Assembly: GCA_013361525.1 (NCBI GenBank)
Contig: JABFXY010000082.1
Coordinates: forward strand, 27,459 to 91,458
Direction of reading: 5' to 3'
DNA from: Polyangiaceae bacterium
GTDB lineage: Bacteria; Myxococcota_A; Polyangia; Polyangiales; Polyangiaceae
Length of the DNA stretch: 64,000 nucleotides
In this document: piece after piece, positions 59,723 through 64,000 of the stretch
How the letters are laid out: every line of letters starts with the position of its first letter
Numbering within the stretch: the first letter of the stretch is position 1
Notes under the pieces: model-generated
What the model saw: only the letters and a program-made list of their open reading frames with translations
The model's database searches: none
What the model was told of the DNA's origin: nothing
Position numbers and translations under genes: made by a program

Positions 59723-60198
59723 GAGAGCCGCCGGCGCATCATCGTGTTCTTGTTGTCGGTGAACCCGAGCCGGCGATAGAGAGACCGCGCGCGCTCGTTG
59801 TCCGGGGTCACCTGCAGGCACAGCGCCACGGCAGGTCTCGGCCACAGCTCACACCCGTCGGCCAACATGCGAAGCAGACTCGAGCCGTGGCCACCGCCGC
59901 GCGCGTCGGGGGCGACGTAGAGCTCGTCGATCTCGCAGGTCTCGCCGCCGAGCTCGTTCGACCAATACGAGACCAGCAGCGAATACCCGACGATTCGGTC
60001 GCCGGACGCGAGCACCACCGCGCGACCGCGCAGGGGCTCCTTGCGAAGGGCGGCGAGCGTGCGGCGTGTGTGGTCGTCCGGGACGGGCTCGGGGCTCGGA
60101 TCTTCGGCGTAGAGCTGGTGGGCGAGCGCGACGATCGCTTCGTCCTCGTCGGCGGCGGCGAGCCGCCAAACCGGCGCCCCGCCGGTCAAGGCTCCCAC
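59719..60198 (-). CDS. GNAT-family N-acetyltransferase
   Basis: About 159 residues if GTG at 60198 is used; TTG at 60189, overlapping the upstream stop as TTGA, is the alternative. Acetyl-CoA loop: ELYVAPDARGGGHGSSLLRML (V-x-P-x-x-R-G-x-G-x-G/S), preceded by RIVGYSLLVSYWSNE and followed by LQVTPDNERARSLYRRLGFT. Typical GNAT length. It is third in the RHS-immunity-GNAT cluster and overlaps the small gene by 13 bases. The acceptor is unknown; it might modify the toxin or be unrelated. Confidence 0.85.
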   Translation of the reverse strand: MGALTGGAPVWRLAAADEDEAIVALAHQLYAEDPSPEPVPDDHTRRTLAALRKEPLRGRAVVLASGDRIVGYSLLVSYWSNELGGETCEIDELYVAPDARGGGHGSSLLRMLADGCELWPRPAVALCLQVTPDNERARSLYRRLGFTDNKNTMMRRRLS

Positions 60199-60401
60199 CG
60201 GACGTCGAGCGTCCCCAGGAACTCGAGCACTTCTTCTTCCGTCTCGACCCAGACGTCGAACGTGCCTTTCGGCTCCTTCGTGATGATGACGAAACCGGCC
60301 GGGTTCGTCGTATCGATTCGAATGCGCTCGATCGCGGATGCGCCGGGCTCCTGGCGTTCGACCACGCCCCAGACGCCGATCGGGAAACGAGATTGGGTCA
60401 T
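60186..60401 (-). CDS. Putative immunity protein of the RHS toxin
   Basis: A 71-residue acidic protein beginning with MTQSRFPIGVWGVVERQEPG and containing FVIITKEPKGTFDVWVETEE and LGTLDVRWEP, so mostly beta strands with one helix. Its ATG overlaps the RHS stop (ATGA), and the position directly after an RHS C-terminal toxin is where immunity genes are always found. Small size and acidity fit. Not similar to any immunity family that I recognise; function is inferred from context. Confidence 0.65.
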   Translation of the reverse strand: MTQSRFPIGVWGVVERQEPGASAIERIRIDTTNPAGFVIITKEPKGTFDVWVETEEEVLEFLGTLDVRWEP

Positions 60402-63400
60402 GCGCTGATGGGAATATGATTGTTGGATATCGTCGCGTCACGCCCGCGTCGATTTGGATCCAACGTTTCGAGGTGGACGTGTGAACCGACGTCGCCGTGT
60501 GCACCGGTAATCGATCCGTCGTCGATGCGAAACTGCCGCGTACCGTCCGCGCTTCGGAAGACGCCCGTCCCGCTGCCGCCCATTTCACGATAACCCGGGC
60601 CGACGAACTCCGCGCCGGCGGTGAGCGCCTGCTCGGGGGTGAGCGTGTGCGCGCTGCCGAAATTGCCTCGATTCGCGAGCGTCTCGTCCTGGACCGCCTG
60701 GACGGGATCGACCGGCGGGTGGGGGTGGCCGCTGTCCGTCGATAGGCCCAGGGGGTCGACGACGACGGTCGGTGCGCCATCGAACCCATGAAGATTGAGA
60801 CCGCCGGTCAAACCGAGCGGATCCGGGCTACACCACCGACCGACCTCCGGATCGAAATACCGGAAGCGCGTCATCGTGAGGCCGAGCCCCTCGTCGTCGT
60901 ATTGGCCGAGCAGGCGGAATGGTGAGCGAACTCGATAGCCGCGATTCTGCTCGCCGATGGGATCCCAGCGCTCGGCGATGATTCGACCCCACGGATCGTG
61001 CGCCGCGGCCCAGGCAACACGTCCCGCGCCGTCGATGAGCTCCTTCGGGACGCCGTGGTGATCGGTCACGACGAGGAGGACCTCGTTGCGCTCCGCCTGC
61101 AGGAGCGGTGCGCCGCCATTCGGGTGATGGACGAAGGCGCGGACGCCGGCTTCGGGCGTGAGCTCGGCGCACAGCTGGTCGCCGTGCCATAGGAGCTCCG
61201 TCACCTTCGCGCGGCCTTTGCCGGTCACCTCTTTTCGGGTGCGGCGGCCGAAGGCATCGTACTCCATCGTGACGCGCGTCCCGTCCGGGAGGCGGATCTC
61301 ACGCAGACGATCCCGCACGTCCCAAACGTAGTCGGTGACCTCGCCGCTCTTCTTGTCGCGTTTTGCCGTGCGGCGCGCGCGTTTGTCGAAGGTGTAGACG
61401 TGGCGCTCGGTCTCGGTGAGGCGATTGCCGGCTGCGACCTTCCAACGCGACTTCTGCGCGCCAGCGGCTTGACCGCCGATCCCCTCCAGGATCGAAACGA
61501 GCGAGCTCGCCGGGTCGTAGGCGAAGACCTGCCGGTGATCGTTCGGGGACAGCGCCTCTTCGAGGCGGCCGGCGGCGTCGTATCGATACGTCGACTTGCC
61601 CCATATCGCATCGTCGACCCGCGTCACGCGGCCCGAGCGATCGTATTGGTATTGGCGCTGCGCGAGCACGTCCGGAATGCCGGCCTCGCCGGCGGGACCC
61701 GTCGCGCGCTGCTCGAGGAGGCGGTCTGCGAGATCGAAAGCTTGGTGGACCGAGACGTTCCCGCGCGCGTCGGCGCGCTTCAGCTCGCGGCCGAGCGCGT
61801 CGCGCTCGAACACGAACGATGCAGCAGCCCCTCCTGCGGTGCGATGCGCCGCGGAGGCGAGGTAACCCGACCCGTCGAAGCCCCAGGTCGTCGTCGAGCC
61901 GTCGAAGAGGGTGCGCTCGACCGTCCGGCCGTCGATATCGTGGCCAAACCGAAGGACGCGATCGCCCTGCCGCTCGAGCGTGATTCGCCCGAACGGATCG
62001 CGCTCGAAATGCGTCGATTGCCGAGTCGCCTGCCCCGAAGCGCCCTTTTCCGTGAGCGTCGCTTCGATGACGAGCCCCATTGCATCGCGTCGCACCGACA
62101 CGGACGAACCGTCGCTCGCCGACTCGCCGGTGAGCGCGCCCGCGCGATCGTATTCGTAGGCACGCCAGGTTCCGTCGGGTTGCTCGACCCGCTCGACACG
62201 GCCCGATGCGCCGCGGAAGATGACGGTCTTCCGGGCGTCGAAGCTCTTCGTTTCGATGACCTGGCCGGCCTCGTCGTAGGCGTATTCGTACGCTTCTCCG
62301 AGCGGATTCGTGACCTTCGCGAGCCGCTCTTGGCCCGTGTATTCGAGACGCCACGTACGCCCATTGGCGTCCACGAGGCGCGCGAGCTTGCCCATGCCCT
62401 GCCACGACAGCTCGGTTACGGCGCCCGACGGATCGACCTCCCGCGTAATGCGGCCGGCGGCGTCGTAGGTGCGCTGCACCGTCGACCCGTCGCCGAAGCG
62501 GAGCGTCGTGGGTCGGCCCATTCTGTCCCGCGCGAGGTGTGTCGTGCGTTGGCCGTTCTCCGTCTCGGAAAGGGGGCGCCCGAGCCCGTCGTACGTGTAC
62601 GTGGTACGCACGCCGCGCGCATTCGTGACGGCCACGACGTTGTGCTGGGCGTCGTATTCGACGAGCCGCGTGTCGACGGCCGTCTTGGTTCCGCTCGTCT
62701 CCTGGACGCGGACCAACCGGCCGAGATCGTCGTAGGTCAGCGCCGCTCGCTTGCCGGTCGGGTAGGCGACCGACAAGACGCTGCCGTGCGGGTCGTGGGC
62801 ATATTCGGTGACGAGACCATTGGGGTCGATTCTCCGAATGGGGTTGTCCCGATCGTCGTATTCCCAAGCGGTGACGCGGCCCATTGCGTCGACGCGTCGG
62901 ACCTCGTTACCACGCGCGTCATACCAATGTTTCGTCCCTTCGCCTGCGCCGTTCGTACGGGCAATGAGGTAGCCGTCCGCGTCGCGCGCCGTCTCCTCGA
63001 GGAGTGTGCCGTCGAGCAATCGCTCCGTGCGCGCGAAGCCGACGAGCTCGTCCCATTCGATGATGCGGCCTTCCTCGCCTTCGACGCGGGTCAGCCGGTT
63101 CTCGAAATCGTATTCGAGACGAATGTCGTAGAGGCCCTTTGGACCCCAGGTATGAATGCAGCGGCCCGAGTTCGGGTCATAGGCGTATTGGAAGCGCGCG
63201 CCGGTCTTCGTCGTCGCGCCGAGCATCCGGCCGTACGCGTCATATTCGTATTCTTCCGCGTGGCCGAGCGCATCGACGACGGCGGCCAGGCGGCCCGAGC
63301 CGTCGTATTCGTAGTCGACCCATTGCTCGACCGAACCCGCGACGGAGACCTCGAGGCGAACGATTCGCGAGCCACGCCATCGGACGTGCACCGTTCGACC

Positions 63401-64000
63401 GGCGCTATCCTGCACGGCGACGAGCCGGCCGGTCTCGTAGACATAGCCGACGGCATTGCCATAACCGTCCTCCGTCGACTGCAGCATTGCGGCGCCGCCG
63501 GGCGACATCGGGCGGAACCGGTGCACGAGTTTTCGTTCGTGGTCCTCGACGCGGAAGTCGAGCTCACCCTCACGGTGGAGGGTGCGTCGTTCGCGCCGGT
63601 GGAAGGTGGAGGCGCCGACAGCGATCGGCTCGAATCGGATCCAACGTCCCTCCGCGTCGAAGAGGGAGATCACGCGCTCGCCGACCTCGATTCGCTGATC
63701 CAGCCCATGCGCCCATCCGGGACCGAGCGAAGATGCGCGATCCTGATAACGCGCCGACGAATAGAACCGTTTGAAGTCCAGCTTGATGCGGCCAAAAAGC
63801 GCGAGATCGTCGGCTTCGTCGACGACGTTGCCGGTGACCAAATCGACGGGGTGGCCGCCCTGACATTGGTGTTGGGCCGCCGGTCCCGACGAGCTCCCCG
63901 CCGGGCCGTCTTGACCACTCGCACGGCCGCCCGGTCCGCCGGCGCCGCCGCCCGCGCCGGAGTTCGATCCGCCGCCGCCGCCGCCGCCGTTCGAAGGACC
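60398..64000 (-). CDS. RHS/YD-repeat polymorphic toxin, 5' end beyond window
   Basis: At least 1,200 residues are visible; no stop occurs up to the right edge, so the N-terminus is outside. The visible part begins with a Gly/Ser-rich linker and the DUF6531 motif CQGGHPVDLVTGNVVDEADD. Many YD repeats follow (e.g. YEYDGSGRLAAVVDALGHAEE, YEYDAYGRMLG). The RHS core ends in RFRYFDPEVGRWCSPDPLGL and VVVDPLGL, the usual junction. The remaining ~114 residues are the variable tail: QFRIDDGSITGAHGDVGSHVHLE, then NNHIPISA. The H-x-D and HVHLE histidines look like a nuclease-type site, but I cannot name the family. Followed by a coupled putative immunity gene. Confidence 0.92.
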   Translation of the reverse strand, partial: GPSNGGGGGGGSNSGAGGGAGGPGGRASGQDGPAGSSSGPAAQHQCQGGHPVDLVTGNVVDEADDLALFGRIKLDFKRFYSSARYQDRASSLGPGWAHGLDQRIEVGERVISLFDAEGRWIRFEPIAVGASTFHRRERRTLHREGELDFRVEDHERKLVHRFRPMSPGGAAMLQSTEDGYGNAVGYVYETGRLVAVQDSAGRTVHVRWRGSRIVRLEVSVAGSVEQWVDYEYDGSGRLAAVVDALGHAEEYEYDAYGRMLGATTKTGARFQYAYDPNSGRCIHTWGPKGLYDIRLEYDFENRLTRVEGEEGRIIEWDELVGFARTERLLDGTLLEETARDADGYLIARTNGAGEGTKHWYDARGNEVRRVDAMGRVTAWEYDDRDNPIRRIDPNGLVTEYAHDPHGSVLSVAYPTGKRAALTYDDLGRLVRVQETSGTKTAVDTRLVEYDAQHNVVAVTNARGVRTTYTYDGLGRPLSETENGQRTTHLARDRMGRPTTLRFGDGSTVQRTYDAAGRITREVDPSGAVTELSWQGMGKLARLVDANGRTWRLEYTGQERLAKVTNPLGEAYEYAYDEAGQVIETKSFDARKTVIFRGASGRVERVEQPDGTWRAYEYDRAGALTGESASDGSSVSVRRDAMGLVIEATLTEKGASGQATRQSTHFERDPFGRITLERQGDRVLRFGHDIDGRTVERTLFDGSTTTWGFDGSGYLASAAHRTAGGAAASFVFERDALGRELKRADARGNVSVHQAFDLADRLLEQRATGPAGEAGIPDVLAQRQYQYDRSGRVTRVDDAIWGKSTYRYDAAGRLEEALSPNDHRQVFAYDPASSLVSILEGIGGQAAGAQKSRWKVAAGNRLTETERHVYTFDKRARRTAKRDKKSGEVTDYVWDVRDRLREIRLPDGTRVTMEYDAFGRRTRKEVTGKGRAKVTELLWHGDQLCAELTPEAGVRAFVHHPNGGAPLLQAERNEVLLVVTDHHGVPKELIDGAGRVAWAAAHDPWGRIIAERWDPIGEQNRGYRVRSPFRLLGQYDDEGLGLTMTRFRYFDPEVGRWCSPDPLGLTGGLNLHGFDGAPTVVVDPLGLSTDSGHPHPPVDPVQAVQDETLANRGNFGSAHTLTPEQALTAGAEFVGPGYREMGGSGTGVFRSADGTRQFRIDDGSITGAHGDVGSHVHLETLDPNRRGRDATISNNHIPISA

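Noticed and set aside
1..64000. tRNA, rRNA, riboswitches and prophage genes
   Set aside because: I looked for T-loop-like GGTTCGAATCC and for conserved rRNA segments and saw none outside coding genes; no integrase, terminase or tail genes are present.

Overview
The window is a dense, very GC-rich bacterial chromosome segment: genes nearly abut, start/stop overlaps are frequent, and GTG or TTG starts are common. About a third of the genes encode lipoproteins with a lipobox, often followed by Gly/Ser/Pro/Ala-rich low-complexity sequence. This style, together with a DUF1592/DUF1588-DUF1552 pair, a MopE-like Asp/Cys motif, standalone beta-propeller membrane proteins, PilZ proteins and an RHS polymorphic toxin, suggests a myxobacterium (Myxococcota, Polyangia-like). 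That placement is inferred from gene content; no rRNA or tRNA gene is present to test it.

Layout. 1-5.9 kb: a tandem HCCA-isomerase/DsbA-fold protein cut by the window edge, an OB-like lipoprotein, a YkvA-type membrane protein, a TonB-like protein, a double-PilZ protein with a strong terminator, and a small secreted protein. 6-11.6 kb: C-type-lectin lipoprotein, class I aminotransferase, MATE exporter, and an ILVBL-like ThDP enzyme coupled to a standalone M17 N-terminal domain. 11.6-16.5 kb: membrane sulfatase-like protein, lipoproteins, a PEBP/YbhB protein and enolase. 16.7-18.4 kb: a TssL/DotU gene overlapping a miniature TssM/IcmF-like GTPase gene. 18.5-21.5 kb: a BBE-type flavoenzyme and a TetR regulator divergent from a PF10118 metal-dependent hydrolase, with a perfect operator palindrome on the hydrolase promoter. 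21.6-32 kb: the DUF1592/DUF1552 pair, an M14 carboxypeptidase, a long inverted repeat, a thioesterase, a propeller lipoprotein, a repeat-rich membrane protein, a DsbA-like lipoprotein and a PrcB-like Cys-rich lipoprotein.

32-48 kb: a translationally coupled trio (two zinc-ribbon/membrane/beta-propeller proteins and oligoribonuclease), an HDAC-family deacetylase, a LysR regulator, two peptidase-like lipoproteins (one a C39-like plus gluzincin fusion), a TPR lipoprotein coupled to a CAP-domain protein, and several exported proteins of unknown function. 48-53.6 kb: a four-gene operon (HEAT-repeat membrane protein, coiled-coil protein, CutA, MFS transporter). 53.6-54.2 kb: a DUF559 (VSR-like) endonuclease gene inside a ~550-bp unit with ~35-bp inverted ends and internal palindromes, the best candidate for an under-described mobile or repetitive element. 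54.2-60 kb: TlpA-like thioredoxin, cupin lipoprotein, DUF6496 histone-like basic protein, zinc alcohol dehydrogenase, VWA/YfbK-like lipoprotein. 60-64 kb: an RHS protein (5' end outside the window) ending in a ~114-residue toxin tail, coupled by ATGA overlap to a 71-residue putative immunity protein and then a GNAT acetyltransferase.

Two themes recur: cell-envelope and secreted lipoproteins with binding, redox or peptidase folds, and short translationally coupled operons. All functional statements come from reading motifs and family resemblance by eye; no database search was run.
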